DNA from: 14-2 sp963628035
Lineage (GTDB): Bacteria; Bacillota; Clostridia; Lachnospirales; Lachnospiraceae
Assembly (NCBI GenBank): GCA_963628035.1
Contig: CAVGED010000045.1
Location: forward strand, 22,046-86,045
Length of the DNA stretch: 64,000 nt
Reading direction: 5' to 3'
Shown: piece by piece, positions 30,711-39,873 of the stretch
How positions within the stretch are numbered: position 1 is the first letter of the stretch
Layout of the letters: each line of letters opens with the position of its first letter
Notes under the pieces: model-generated
Told to the model about the DNA's origin: nothing
What the model saw: the letters and a program-made list of their open reading frames with translations, nothing else
Databases searched by the model: none
Program-made: the position numbers and the translations under genes

Positions 30711-32900
30711 ATGGCGAAGTCTTTATATATCGCAGAGAAACCCAGCGTTGCGAGAGAATTTGCGAAGGCGCTGAAATTGGATATGAAGAATCATGACGGC
30801 TATGCGGAGGCGCCGGAGGCCATCGTCACCTGGTGCGTTGGCCATCTGGTGACGATGAGTTATCCCGAAGTCTATGATGAACGCTTGAAAAGGTGGAGTT
30901 TGAATACCCTGCCTTTTTTGCCGCAGGAATTCAAATACGAGGTGATCGGAAGCGTCAGCAAGCAGTTTCGGATCGTTTCAGGTCTTCTAAACCGGCCGGA
31001 TGTGGAGACAATCTATGTCTGCACCGACTCCGGGCGGGAGGGAGAGTACATATACCGACTGGTAGCACAGATGGCCGGAGTGAAGGATAAGGAACAGAGA
31101 CGTGTCTGGATCGATTCCCAGACGGAGGAGGAGATCCTGCGTGGCATCCGCGAGGCCAAGAATCTGTCAGAGTACGATAATCTCTCGGAATCCGCTTACC
31201 TCAGGGCTAAGGAGGATTACCTGATGGGAATCAACTTCTCCCGGCTTCTGACCTTGAAATACGGTCAGTCCATCTCCGCCTTTCTGAATACGAAATATAC
31301 GGTAGTCAGTGTTGGCCGGGTCATGACCTGCGTGCTTGGCATGGTGGTGCGGCGGGAACGGGAGATCCGGGATTTCGTAAAGACTCCTTTTTACCGGGTT
31401 CTGAATCGTCTGGACATCTGCGGACAGGAGATCGAGGGAGAGTGGCGGGCCGTGGAGGGTTCCGCTTATTATGGCTCTCCGAAATTATACAAAGAGAACG
31501 GCTTCTTGAAAAGAGAGGATGCGGAAGCACTGATCCGGGAACTGCGCACGCCGGAAGGAATGTTGGAGCCTTTGCCGGAAGGCGGGACAGCACCGGAAGC
31601 ATTGTCGGAAGGCGAGGGCGGGACCGTGCCGGGCATCGGCCAGGCAGTGGTAGCCGGACTGGAGAAGAAGAAGGAGAATAAGAATCCGCCGCTTCTCTAC
31701 AACCTGGCAGAGCTTCAGAATGACTGCTCCCGGATGTTTAAGATCAGTCCGGACGAGACACTTCGGATCGTCCAGGAGTTATATGAGAAGAAGCTGGTGA
31801 CATATCCGAGAACCGACGCTCGTGTGCTCTCTACCGCGGTGGCTAAGGAGATCCACAAGAATATCGGTGGCCTGAAGGCGATTCCGGGTGTGGCCGGATT
31901 TGCACAGGAGATCCTTGATCATGGAGCATACAAGGGGATCGCCAAGACCAGGTATGTCAACGATAAGCAGATCACGGATCATTACGCCATCATTCCAACC
32001 GGACAGGGCTTCGGAGCTATGAAGGGGCTGGCGCCCACAGCGCTTCATGTGTATGAGACCATCGTGCGTCGTTTTCTGGCTATTTTCTACCCGGCAGCGG
32101 TTTATCAGAAGGTCAGTCTTATTACACAGATGAAGCAGGAGAAGTTCTTTTCCAGCTTTAAAGTACTGAAGGACCCCGGATACCTGAAGGTGATGGAATA
32201 CTCCTTTTTTAAGAAAAAAAAGGAGGCAGATCAGGAACAGAAGAAAAAGGAGTCGGATACGGTTTCCGAAGATACGGAGTGCGATCAGACATTTTTAGAG
32301 CAAATTGCCGCACTGAAAAAGGGCATGACGTTGCCTGTTACGGACTTAAACATCAAGGAGGGGGAGACCTCGCCGCCCAAACGTTACAATTCCGGTTCCA
32401 TGATCCTTGCCATGGAGAATGCAGGACAGCTCATCGAGGATGAGGAGCTGCGGGCGCAGATCAAGGGTAGCGGCATCGGAACCAGTGCCACCAGAGCAGA
32501 GATATTGAAGAAGCTGGTCAACAACAAGTATCTGGATCTGAACAAGAAGACACAGGTCATCACGCCTACACTTTTGGGGGAGATCATCTACGATGTGGTG
32601 AACGGCTCTATCAAGTCTCTGCTGAACCCGGAGCTGACCGCCAGCTGGGAGAAGGGACTCACCTATGTGGCGGAAGGAACGATAAGCCCCGGAGAATACA
32701 TGGATAAGCTGGAACATTTCATCCGCTCAAGGATCAGCGGGGTAATCGGCCTTAACAACCAGCATGTCCTCAGGGGACAGTTCCAGCATGTGGCCGGGTA
32801 TTACCGGAGCAGCGGACGGACGTCTGCGAAGGAAACAGAAAAAGCAACACAGGAAAAAAAGGCAGAACAAGGCGGAAAGAAAGCGGAGAAAACTGTGTAG
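30711..32900 (+). CDS. topB: DNA topoisomerase III
   Basis: Type IA topoisomerase that decatenates DNA through a single-strand break. Start ATG 30711 after GGGGGAAGGA, giving 729 residues. The Toprim Mg-binding motif begins AEKPSVAREFA; the D.D Toprim pair is in CTDSGREGEY; catalytic Tyr365 is in TYPRTDAR. The C-terminal zinc fingers of topoisomerase I are absent, as usual for TopB. The insert near residues 283-325 (TPEGMLEPLPEGGTAPEALS) is a species-specific linker. The C-terminal tail is Lys/Glu-rich. Confidence 0.95.
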   Translation: MAKSLYIAEKPSVAREFAKALKLDMKNHDGYAEAPEAIVTWCVGHLVTMSYPEVYDERLKRWSLNTLPFLPQEFKYEVIGSVSKQFRIVSGLLNRPDVETIYVCTDSGREGEYIYRLVAQMAGVKDKEQRRVWIDSQTEEEILRGIREAKNLSEYDNLSESAYLRAKEDYLMGINFSRLLTLKYGQSISAFLNTKYTVVSVGRVMTCVLGMVVRREREIRDFVKTPFYRVLNRLDICGQEIEGEWRAVEGSAYYGSPKLYKENGFLKREDAEALIRELRTPEGMLEPLPEGGTAPEALSEGEGGTVPGIGQAVVAGLEKKKENKNPPLLYNLAELQNDCSRMFKISPDETLRIVQELYEKKLVTYPRTDARVLSTAVAKEIHKNIGGLKAIPGVAGFAQEILDHGAYKGIAKTRYVNDKQITDHYAIIPTGQGFGAMKGLAPTALHVYETIVRRFLAIFYPAAVYQKVSLITQMKQEKFFSSFKVLKDPGYLKVMEYSFFKKKKEADQEQKKKESDTVSEDTECDQTFLEQIAALKKGMTLPVTDLNIKEGETSPPKRYNSGSMILAMENAGQLIEDEELRAQIKGSGIGTSATRAEILKKLVNNKYLDLNKKTQVITPTLLGEIIYDVVNGSIKSLLNPELTASWEKGLTYVAEGTISPGEYMDKLEHFIRSRISGVIGLNNQHVLRGQFQHVAGYYRSSGRTSAKETEKATQEKKAEQGGKKAEKTV

Positions 32901-32938
32901 GGGAAAGTAATCTGCATTATTGATAGAAGGAGATTTGT

Positions 32939-33604
32939 ATGGAACAGTGTAAAATTAAGAATTTGTATAACTTAGAGGAGACTATCGCTAAGGATCTCTT
33001 CGCAAATGCGGAGTATCCATGGGAGGTATTGCCGGACATCGAGGCGTTTATCATGAGACTCGGAGCAAGTCTGGATGAGAACATTTATGAGAAGCGTGGA
33101 GACAATGTCTGGATCGCGAAGAGCGCCAGGGTGGCTCCGACTGCCTGCATCAACGGGCCGGTCATCATCGATGAGGAGGCTGAGGTTCGTCATTGTGCCT
33201 TCATCCGGGGCAATGCCATCGTGGGAAAGAATGCAGTAGTCGGCAATTCCACCGAGCTGAAGAATGTTGTCCTCTTTAACCGTGTTCAGGTTCCGCACTA
33301 TAACTATGTGGGCGATTCCATTCTGGGCTACAAGTCCCATATGGGGGCAGGCTCCATTACCTCCAATGTGAAGTCCGATAAAGCACTGGTCGTGATAAAG
33401 GCTGCAGAAGAGACTATCGAGACAGGTCGGAAGAAGGTAGGCGCCATGCTGGGGGACGAGGTCGAGGTCGGCTGCGGAAGTGTCTTAAATCCGGGAACAG
33501 TTATCGGGCGGCACAGCAATATTTATCCCCTTTCCAGTGTCAGGGGCGTTGTGCCGGAGAATTCCATTTACAAAGCACAGGGTGAGGTCGTAGAGAAGCG
33601 GTAA
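32939..33604 (+). CDS. Left-handed beta-helix nucleotidyl/acyltransferase-like protein
   Basis: 221 residues made mostly of hexapeptide repeats (VWIAKSARVAPTACINGPVIID, AFIRGNAIVGKNAVVGNST, then GCGSVLNPGTVIGRHSNIYPL). This resembles the C-terminal acetyltransferase domain of GlmU-type UDP-N-acetylglucosamine pyrophosphorylases but has no pyrophosphorylase domain. The SHMGAGSITSNVKSDKA stretch mirrors the GlmU acetyl-CoA/glucosamine-phosphate loop. A sugar-phosphate acyl transfer role is plausible; the substrate is unknown. AGAAGGAG precedes the ATG. Confidence 0.8.
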   Translation: MEQCKIKNLYNLEETIAKDLFANAEYPWEVLPDIEAFIMRLGASLDENIYEKRGDNVWIAKSARVAPTACINGPVIIDEEAEVRHCAFIRGNAIVGKNAVVGNSTELKNVVLFNRVQVPHYNYVGDSILGYKSHMGAGSITSNVKSDKALVVIKAAEETIETGRKKVGAMLGDEVEVGCGSVLNPGTVIGRHSNIYPLSSVRGVVPENSIYKAQGEVVEKR

Positions 33605-33724
33605 GTGTGTTTTTTCTGTTTTTTTACAAAAAACCACTAGACGAATCCGCCAAAATGTGCTTAAATGTGAGTTAGTGTGTGAAATATTACATAACGATAT
33701 AAGAAGGTTGAAAGGAGATCCCAC

Positions 33725-34417
33725 ATGATTTATTCACATGAAGTTGAAACAATGTGTCCGGTGGCTCAGGGCGTGAATCACGGATGCGCTCCCATTCCTC
33801 AGGAGGGGAAATGGACGAAAGTAAAGGAAGTAAAGGATATCAACGGTTTGACACACGGCGTTGGCTGGTGTGCTCCGCAGCAGGGTGCCTGCAAGCTTAC
33901 CCTGAATATAAAAGAGGGTGTGATCCAGGAAGCGCTGGTTGAGACCATCGGATGTTCCGGAATGACGCACTCCGCAGCTATGGCAGCAGAGATCCTTCCG
34001 GGAAGAACTGTGCTGGAGGCTATGAATACGGACCTTGTCTGTGACGCTATCAACACCGCTATGCGTGAACTGGCTCTGCAGATCATCTACGGACGTTCCC
34101 AGAGTGCATTCTCCGAGGATGGCCTGCCGATAGGCGCTGGTCTTGAGGATCTGGGTAAGGGACTTCGCTCCCAGGTTGGTACCATGTATGGCACCTTGAA
34201 GAAGGGACCTCGTTATCTGGAAATGGCAGAAGGCTATGTGACCGGTATCGCACTGGACGAGGATGATGAGATCATCGGCTATCAGTTTGTAAGCCTTGGC
34301 AAGATGACCGACTTCATCAAGAAGGGTGACGATCCCAACACGGCATGGGAGAAGGCTAAGGGTCAGTACGGACGTGTGGACGATGCAGTGAAGATCATCG
34401 ACCCGAGAGCAGAATAA
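33725..34417 (+). CDS. IscU/NifU-like iron-sulfur scaffold protein, partner of GGGtGRT
   Basis: 230 residues. Cysteines are placed as in IscU-type scaffolds: HGVGWCAPQQGACKLTL, then ETIGCSGMTHSAAMAAEIL, in which GCSGM matches the IscU second ligand region. This two-gene set with the GGGtGRT protein is recurrent in Clostridia and other anaerobes; its role is not established. Strong ribosome-binding site GAAAGGAG. It ends 13 bases before its partner. Confidence 0.8.
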   Translation: MIYSHEVETMCPVAQGVNHGCAPIPQEGKWTKVKEVKDINGLTHGVGWCAPQQGACKLTLNIKEGVIQEALVETIGCSGMTHSAAMAAEILPGRTVLEAMNTDLVCDAINTAMRELALQIIYGRSQSAFSEDGLPIGAGLEDLGKGLRSQVGTMYGTLKKGPRYLEMAEGYVTGIALDEDDEIIGYQFVSLGKMTDFIKKGDDPNTAWEKAKGQYGRVDDAVKIIDPRAE

Positions 34418-34430
34418 GGAGGATAAGAAA

Positions 34431-35441
34431 ATGGCATTATTTGAATCATATGAGAGAAGAATTGACAAGATTAATTCCGTGTTAAACAGCTATGGAATCG
34501 CTTCTCTGGAAGAGGCGGAGAAGATCACCAAGGATGCCGGTCTGAACGTCTATGACATGATCAAGGGTATCCAGCCCATCTGCTTTGAGAATGCATGCTG
34601 GGCATACATCACAGGCGCAGCCATCGCCATCAAGAAGGGCTGCACCAGAGCAGCAGATGCAGCGGCAGCCATCGGTGAAGGCCTTCAGGCTTTCTGTATT
34701 CCGGGCTCTGTTGCCGATCAGCGTAAGGTTGGTCTTGGCCATGGTAATCTTGGAAAGATGCTCCTGGAGGAATCCACCGAGTGCTTCTGCTTCCTGGCAG
34801 GACATGAGTCCTTCGCAGCAGCGGAAGGTGCCATCGGTATCGCTGAGAAGGCCAACAAGGTAAGAAAGAAACCATTGCGCGTAATCTTGAACGGTCTCGG
34901 CAAGGACGCTGCACAGGTAATTTCCCGTATCAATGGCTTCACCTATGTGGAGACAGAGATGGATTATTATACCGGCGAAGTGAAGGAAGTATTCCGGAAG
35001 TCTTATTCCACCGGACTTCGTGCGAAGGTAAACTGCTACGGAGCCAACGATGTTACCGAAGGCGTAGCTATCATGCACAAGGAAGGCGTGGATGTTTCCA
35101 TCACCGGTAACTCCACCAACCCCACAAGATTCCAGCATCCGGTTGCAGGTACCTACAAGAAGGAATGTATCGAGCAGGGCAAGAAGTACTTCTCCGTGGC
35201 TTCCGGCGGCGGTACCGGACGTACCCTTCACCCGGATAACATGGCTGCAGGTCCCGCTTCCTACGGTATGACGGACACCATGGGCCGTATGCACTCCGAT
35301 GCCCAGTTCGCAGGATCTTCTTCCGTGCCCGCGCACGTGGAGATGATGGGTCTTATCGGTGCAGGAAACAACCCGATGGTTGGTATGACGGTTGCAGTTG
35401 CCGTGTCCATCGAAGAGGCTGCCAAGGCAGGCAAATTCTAG
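34431..35441 (+). CDS. GGGtGRT protein, function unknown
   Basis: 336 residues. The family signature that gives the name is visible: ASGGGTGRTLHPDNMAAGPA about 60 residues before the C-terminus. Other conserved blocks are PICFENACWAYITGAAIAIKKG and GHESFAAAEGAIGIAEKANK. The composition is rich in Gly and Ala, suggesting a compact soluble enzyme. Its constant pairing with an IscU-like scaffold suggests an iron-sulfur-dependent or cofactor-related role, which is inference. AAGGAGG precedes the ATG. Confidence 0.9.
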   Translation: MALFESYERRIDKINSVLNSYGIASLEEAEKITKDAGLNVYDMIKGIQPICFENACWAYITGAAIAIKKGCTRAADAAAAIGEGLQAFCIPGSVADQRKVGLGHGNLGKMLLEESTECFCFLAGHESFAAAEGAIGIAEKANKVRKKPLRVILNGLGKDAAQVISRINGFTYVETEMDYYTGEVKEVFRKSYSTGLRAKVNCYGANDVTEGVAIMHKEGVDVSITGNSTNPTRFQHPVAGTYKKECIEQGKKYFSVASGGGTGRTLHPDNMAAGPASYGMTDTMGRMHSDAQFAGSSSVPAHVEMMGLIGAGNNPMVGMTVAVAVSIEEAAKAGKF

Positions 35442-35480
35442 AAGAAGTTATATGTAATCATGAAGGAAAGGATGACTCCC

Positions 35481-35981
35481 ATGAACAGGAGAGCGTTTTC
35501 CATACTGGTGGAGAATACCCCCAACGTGCTCAGTCACGTATCCGGTCTGTTCAGCAGACGCGGGTACAATATCGACAGTATATCGGCAGGTGTGACCGCA
35601 GATCCCAGATTTACCAGAATAACCATTGTGGCCAGCGGGGATGATCTGATCTTAGAACAGATCGAGAAGCAGCTTGCCAAGCTGGAGGATGTGGTTGATA
35701 TCAAGACCTTGAAGGACGGAGATTCTGTGTGCCGTGAGCTGATCCTGGTGAAGATACGTGCCAAGGATACGGATCGCCAGGCCATCATCTCCGTGGTAGA
35801 TATCTTCCGTGCCAAGGTGGTGGATGTGACGCAGAATTCCATGGTTATCGAGCTTACCGGCAATCAGAGCAAGCTGGATGCTTTCCTTGGACTTGTGGAG
35901 GGCTATGAGATCCTGGAACTGGCCCGCACGGGAATTACCGGACTTAACCGCGGCATTTCCGATGTGAGGTATTTTGATTGA
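35481..35981 (+). CDS. ilvN: Acetolactate synthase small (regulatory) subunit
   Basis: ACT-domain regulatory subunit that confers valine feedback on acetolactate synthase. The start chosen is ATG 35481, eight or nine bases after AAGGAAAGGA; this yields 166 residues beginning MNRRAFSILVENTPNVLSHV, the usual N-terminus. An in-frame ATG at 35460 is too close to nothing resembling a ribosome-binding site. The ACT motif GLFSRRGYNIDSISAG follows. It lies 38 bases before ilvC. The catalytic subunit (ilvB) is not in the window. Confidence 0.95.
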   Translation: MNRRAFSILVENTPNVLSHVSGLFSRRGYNIDSISAGVTADPRFTRITIVASGDDLILEQIEKQLAKLEDVVDIKTLKDGDSVCRELILVKIRAKDTDRQAIISVVDIFRAKVVDVTQNSMVIELTGNQSKLDAFLGLVEGYEILELARTGITGLNRGISDVRYFD

Positions 35982-36019
35982 ATACAGAAGAATCATGATT
36001 CATTAAGGAGGAAATAAAA

Positions 36020-37042
36020 ATGTCAGAAGCAAAGATCTATTATCAGGAAGATTGCAATCTTTCCTTACTGGAAGGCAAGACCATCGCAGTGATCGGCTAC
36101 GGCAGCCAGGGACATGCACATGCCTTGAATGCCAAGGAGTCCGGCTGCCATGTAATCATTGGACTGTACGAGGGAAGCAAATCCTGGAAGCGTGCAGAAG
36201 AGCAGGGCTTTGAGGTATATACAGCGGCGGAGGCAGCCAAGCGGGCAGATATCATCATGATCCTCATCAACGATGAACTGCAGGCCGATATGTACAAGAA
36301 GGATATCGAGCCTAACCTGGAGGCAGGCAATATGCTGATGTTTGCGCACGGCTTCAACATCCATTTCGGAACCATTGTTCCGCCTAAGGATGTGGATGTG
36401 ACTATGATCGCACCTAAGGGACCGGGTCACACGGTACGCAGCGAGTATCAGGCAGGTAAGGGCGTTCCGTGTCTGGTAGCTGTTCAGCAGGATGCCACCG
36501 GTAAGGCTCTGGAACTGGCACTGGCATATGCATTGGCTATCGGCGGTGCGCGGGCCGGCGTGCTGGAGACCACCTTCCGCACGGAGACAGAGACAGACCT
36601 CTTCGGCGAGCAGGCAGTGCTTTGCGGCGGCGTATGTGCGCTTATGCAGGCAGGCTTTGAGACACTGGTTGAGGCTGGCTATGATCCCAGAAACGCTTAC
36701 TTCGAGTGCATCCATGAGATGAAGCTGATCGTAGACCTGATCTATCAGTCCGGCTTTGAGGGAATGCGTTATTCCATCTCCAACACTGCTGAGTACGGCG
36801 ATTATGTGACTGGGCCGAAGCTTATCACCGAGGAGACCAAGAAGACCATGAAGAAGATTCTTTCCGATATCCAGGATGGAACCTTCGCCAAGGAATTCCT
36901 GCTTGATATGTCCCCGGCAGGCCGTCAGGTTCACTTCAAGGCTATGCGTAAGCTTGCGGCGGAGCATCCGTCCGAACTCATCGGCAAGGAGATTCGGAAG
37001 CTGTATAGCTGGAACGGCGAGGATAAACTGATCAATAACTAA
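36020..37042 (+). CDS. ilvC: Ketol-acid reductoisomerase
   Basis: Class I (short) enzyme converting acetolactate to dihydroxy-isovalerate with NADPH and Mg, in branched-chain amino acid synthesis. 340 residues. The NADPH loop GYGSQGHAHA is at 26-35; the Mg-binding acidic residues lie in TETDLFGEQAVLCGG and in FECIHEMKLIVDLIY. AGGAGG lies eight bases before the ATG. A terminator follows. Confidence 0.98.
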   Translation: MSEAKIYYQEDCNLSLLEGKTIAVIGYGSQGHAHALNAKESGCHVIIGLYEGSKSWKRAEEQGFEVYTAAEAAKRADIIMILINDELQADMYKKDIEPNLEAGNMLMFAHGFNIHFGTIVPPKDVDVTMIAPKGPGHTVRSEYQAGKGVPCLVAVQQDATGKALELALAYALAIGGARAGVLETTFRTETETDLFGEQAVLCGGVCALMQAGFETLVEAGYDPRNAYFECIHEMKLIVDLIYQSGFEGMRYSISNTAEYGDYVTGPKLITEETKKTMKKILSDIQDGTFAKEFLLDMSPAGRQVHFKAMRKLAAEHPSELIGKEIRKLYSWNGEDKLINN

Positions 37043-37077
37043 GAAGTACAATTTTTGAAATATAAGGTTTCGATAAA

Positions 37078-37116
37078 CAGGGCTGTGGCGCATATGCTTC
37101 AGCCTTGTTTTTTCTT
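37078..37116 (+). terminator. Terminator after ilvC
   Basis: An imperfect stem AGGGCTGTGGCG / TGCTTCAGCCTT with G-U pairs is followed by GTTTTTTC. Confidence 0.7.
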
Positions 37117-37156
37117 TGATCTTTATTATTTTGCTTTTATTTTTTGCCTTGTGCTA

Positions 37157-37185
37157 TTGAGTTTTTATGTGGAATCATATATAAT
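37157..37185 (+). promoter_or_regulatory. SigA promoter of xpaC-telA
   Basis: TTGAGT (37157-37162), 17-base spacer, TATAAT (37180-37185), 42 bases before the ATG. Confidence 0.7.
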
Positions 37186-37226
37186 CTATACCGTGAGATG
37201 ATGAGCGATACATAGAGGAGGCAGCA

Positions 37227-38576
37227 ATGGAGAATCAGGAATGGTCTCAACTGGGGGACGAGGTCAAGAATATCGTCGAGTCCGCCGTTGAGACGCAGGA
37301 TTTCAAACAACTGAATCAGGCCATTGAGAAGACCGTTTCCGCAGCACTGGATCAGGTTGGAAAGAGCGTGAGCCAGGCGGGAAGGACTATACAGGAATCC
37401 ATGCAAAGAACAGCGGACAGCCGTCAGCAACAGAAACAGCAGTGGGAGCAGACATACCGAAAGCAGCAGGCGCAGTACCGAAGCTATGCACAGCAGGCGA
37501 ACCAGCAGCTTCGTGGCAGACAGCAGCCTGTGCAGACCGGCAATGGCGATTCCCTGGCGGTTCTTCGGACGATGCGGGCACAGCGTTACCGTAATGACAG
37601 CTTTATGACGGTTGTTTCCGTCCTTATGGCAATAGGTGGATTTGCGCTTATGACACCATTTGTCATCGCATGTATCATGTGCCTTTCCGGGTGGGCATTT
37701 GGAAAATATGATTTACTAAATGCGATTATTCTTCTTATAATTACCGGAATTCCCACAGGACTGTGTGCGTGGCTTGGCGGAAGCGGCGTCAGTCTCTATC
37801 AGCGTCAGCAGCGTTTCGGCCGATATGTACAGTATCTCGGAGGCCGGGAGTTCTGTAATATTGAAGAGCTTCAACGGATTGCGCAGAAGCCAAGAAGGTT
37901 TGTGTTGAAGGATCTGACGAAGATGATCCGCAGCAAGATGTTCCGGCAGGGGCATCTGGACAAGCAGGGAACCTGTCTGATGGTCACGGATCAGGCATAC
38001 CGGCAGTATCTGACGGCTCAGAGCAGCCTGGAGCAACGACAGCAGGCACTTCTTTTAAAACAGCAGGAACAGGATGCCACAGAGCAGAAGGCCAAGGGGA
38101 AGCAGAAGGAGACATGGAAGAATCCGAATCTCAGCCCGGAGGCCAAGGCAGTGATCCGGGAGGGGTTTCAATATCTGGATCAGATTAAGCGAAGCAACGA
38201 TGCCATTCCCGGTGAGGAGATATCCAGGAAGATTTCCAGGATGGAGCTGGTTATCGGGAAGATCTTCGAGCGGGTGGAGCAGCATCCGGAGCTCATCGAT
38301 GATCTTCGGAAGTTCATGGATTATTATCTTCCGACGACGGTGAAGCTTCTGAAGGCTTATGAGGAGATGGATGCCCAGCCGGTGCAGGGCCCCAACATTG
38401 TAAGCTCCAAGAAGGAGATCGAAGATACGCTGGATACCATCAACCAGGCCTTCGAGAATCTGCTTGACAGCTTCTTTGAGGATACCGCCTGGGATATCTC
38501 TACGGATATTTCAGTTCTGCAGACTATGCTGGCCCAGGAGGGACTGACCGGCAAGGAGTTTAATCAGCAGGAATAA
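37227..38576 (+). CDS. XpaC-like 5-bromo-4-chloroindolyl phosphate hydrolysis family protein
   Basis: 449 residues. A Gln-rich N-terminal helical region (about 50-105, many Gln in runs such as QQQKQQWEQTYRKQQ) precedes two membrane segments (about 125-150 and 165-180), then a long helical cytoplasmic part with the family's ERVEQHPELIDDLRKFMDYYLPTTVKLLKAY block near residues 340-375. XpaC and TelA genes are paired in many Bacillota; the pair is linked to envelope stress and anion resistance, but the mechanism is unknown. AGGAGG precedes the ATG. Confidence 0.88.
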   Translation: MENQEWSQLGDEVKNIVESAVETQDFKQLNQAIEKTVSAALDQVGKSVSQAGRTIQESMQRTADSRQQQKQQWEQTYRKQQAQYRSYAQQANQQLRGRQQPVQTGNGDSLAVLRTMRAQRYRNDSFMTVVSVLMAIGGFALMTPFVIACIMCLSGWAFGKYDLLNAIILLIITGIPTGLCAWLGGSGVSLYQRQQRFGRYVQYLGGREFCNIEELQRIAQKPRRFVLKDLTKMIRSKMFRQGHLDKQGTCLMVTDQAYRQYLTAQSSLEQRQQALLLKQQEQDATEQKAKGKQKETWKNPNLSPEAKAVIREGFQYLDQIKRSNDAIPGEEISRKISRMELVIGKIFERVEQHPELIDDLRKFMDYYLPTTVKLLKAYEEMDAQPVQGPNIVSSKKEIEDTLDTINQAFENLLDSFFEDTAWDISTDISVLQTMLAQEGLTGKEFNQQE

Positions 38577-38685
38577 TCCGTGGGCTTTTATTCATAGTGG
38601 TATCTGTGTTAGCTGACATGAAAGTTTAATGTGAAAAAGGAAGAATGCTTCCAATATGATAAATCTAAGAAGGAGAACTTGTAAA

Positions 38686-39873
38686 ATGAGTGATGAATTA
38701 AAGGACTTCAATAACATTCCGACTCCGGCACCAACCTTAACCCTGACACTGGATCCTGAGGGGGAGGCTAAGACCAATGCAGTCTTAAGCGCCGTTCCGG
38801 GAACTAAGGAGCCTGTAGCTCCGGTCTTTGACGAGAGCGCCCTGACACCGGAGGAACGCAAGATGGTGGATGATTTCTCCAAGCAGATCGATCTTAAGAA
38901 TTCCGGCATGATTCTTCAGTACGGTGTTGGCGCCCAGAAGAAGATGGCTGATTTCTCCGAGAGTGCTCTGGAGAATGTAAGGACCAAGGATCTGGGTGAA
39001 GTTGGTGAGATGCTTACCGATGTGGTGACAGAGCTTCGAAGCTTTGACACAAAGGAAGAGGAGAAGGGATTCCTCGGCTTCTTCAAGCGGAGCGGCGACA
39101 AGCTGGCAGGCATGAAGGCCAAGTACAACAAGGCGGAGGCCAATGTAAATCAGATCTGTGAGGCACTGGAGAAGCATCAGGTTGTTTTGATGAAGGATAT
39201 TGCGGTTTTGGATAAGATGTATGATCTGAACCAGACCTATTTCAAAGAGATCTCCATGTATATTCTGGCTGGTAAGAAGAAGCTTGCCGATGTGCGTGAG
39301 AATGAACTTCCGGCACTGACAGCCAAGGCAGAAGCATCCGGTCTCCCGGAGGATGCTCAGGCGGTGAAGGATCTGGACAGTCTCTGCAACCGCTTCGAGA
39401 AGAAGCTTCATGACCTGGAGCTAACCAGACTGATCTCTATCCAGACAGCACCGCAGCTTCGTCTGGTACAGAATAACGATACCCAGATGGTGGAGAAGAT
39501 TCAGTCAACCATTGTCAATACCATTCCTCTGTGGAAGAGCCAGATGGTGTTGGCTCTTGGCGTGGCTCATTCCACCCAGGCTGCCAAGGCGCAGCGTCAG
39601 GTGACGGATATGACCAATGAGCTCTTGAAGAAGAACGCGGAGACCTTGAAGGTTGCCAGTGTGGAGACTGCCAAGGAAGCGGAGCGGGGCATCGTGGACA
39701 TCGAGACGCTGACCCAGACCAACGCCACACTGATCGGCACCCTGGATGAGGTTCTGAAAATCCAGAAGGAAGGTCACGAGAAGCGCATGGCGGCTGAGGC
39801 TGAGATGCAGCGGATCGAGGGTGAGATGAAGGCAAAGCTGCTGGAACTGTCCAATAGCGGGGCAGCTCAATAG
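38686..39873 (+). CDS. telA: Toxic anion resistance protein, TelA family
   Basis: 395-residue, all-helical cytoplasmic protein. The start is ATG 38686, six or so bases after AAGGAG; an earlier in-frame ATG at 38656 lacks a ribosome-binding site. Typical TelA stretches: a Pro/Thr-rich N-terminus, FLGFFKRSGDKLAGMKAKYNKAEANVNQI, and the C-terminal IVDIETLTQTNATLIGTLDEVLKIQKEG. Tellurite resistance was the original phenotype; the physiological role is unclear. Its stop overlaps the end of the convergent LysR gene by seven bases. Confidence 0.94.
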   Translation: MSDELKDFNNIPTPAPTLTLTLDPEGEAKTNAVLSAVPGTKEPVAPVFDESALTPEERKMVDDFSKQIDLKNSGMILQYGVGAQKKMADFSESALENVRTKDLGEVGEMLTDVVTELRSFDTKEEEKGFLGFFKRSGDKLAGMKAKYNKAEANVNQICEALEKHQVVLMKDIAVLDKMYDLNQTYFKEISMYILAGKKKLADVRENELPALTAKAEASGLPEDAQAVKDLDSLCNRFEKKLHDLELTRLISIQTAPQLRLVQNNDTQMVEKIQSTIVNTIPLWKSQMVLALGVAHSTQAAKAQRQVTDMTNELLKKNAETLKVASVETAKEAERGIVDIETLTQTNATLIGTLDEVLKIQKEGHEKRMAAEAEMQRIEGEMKAKLLELSNSGAAQ

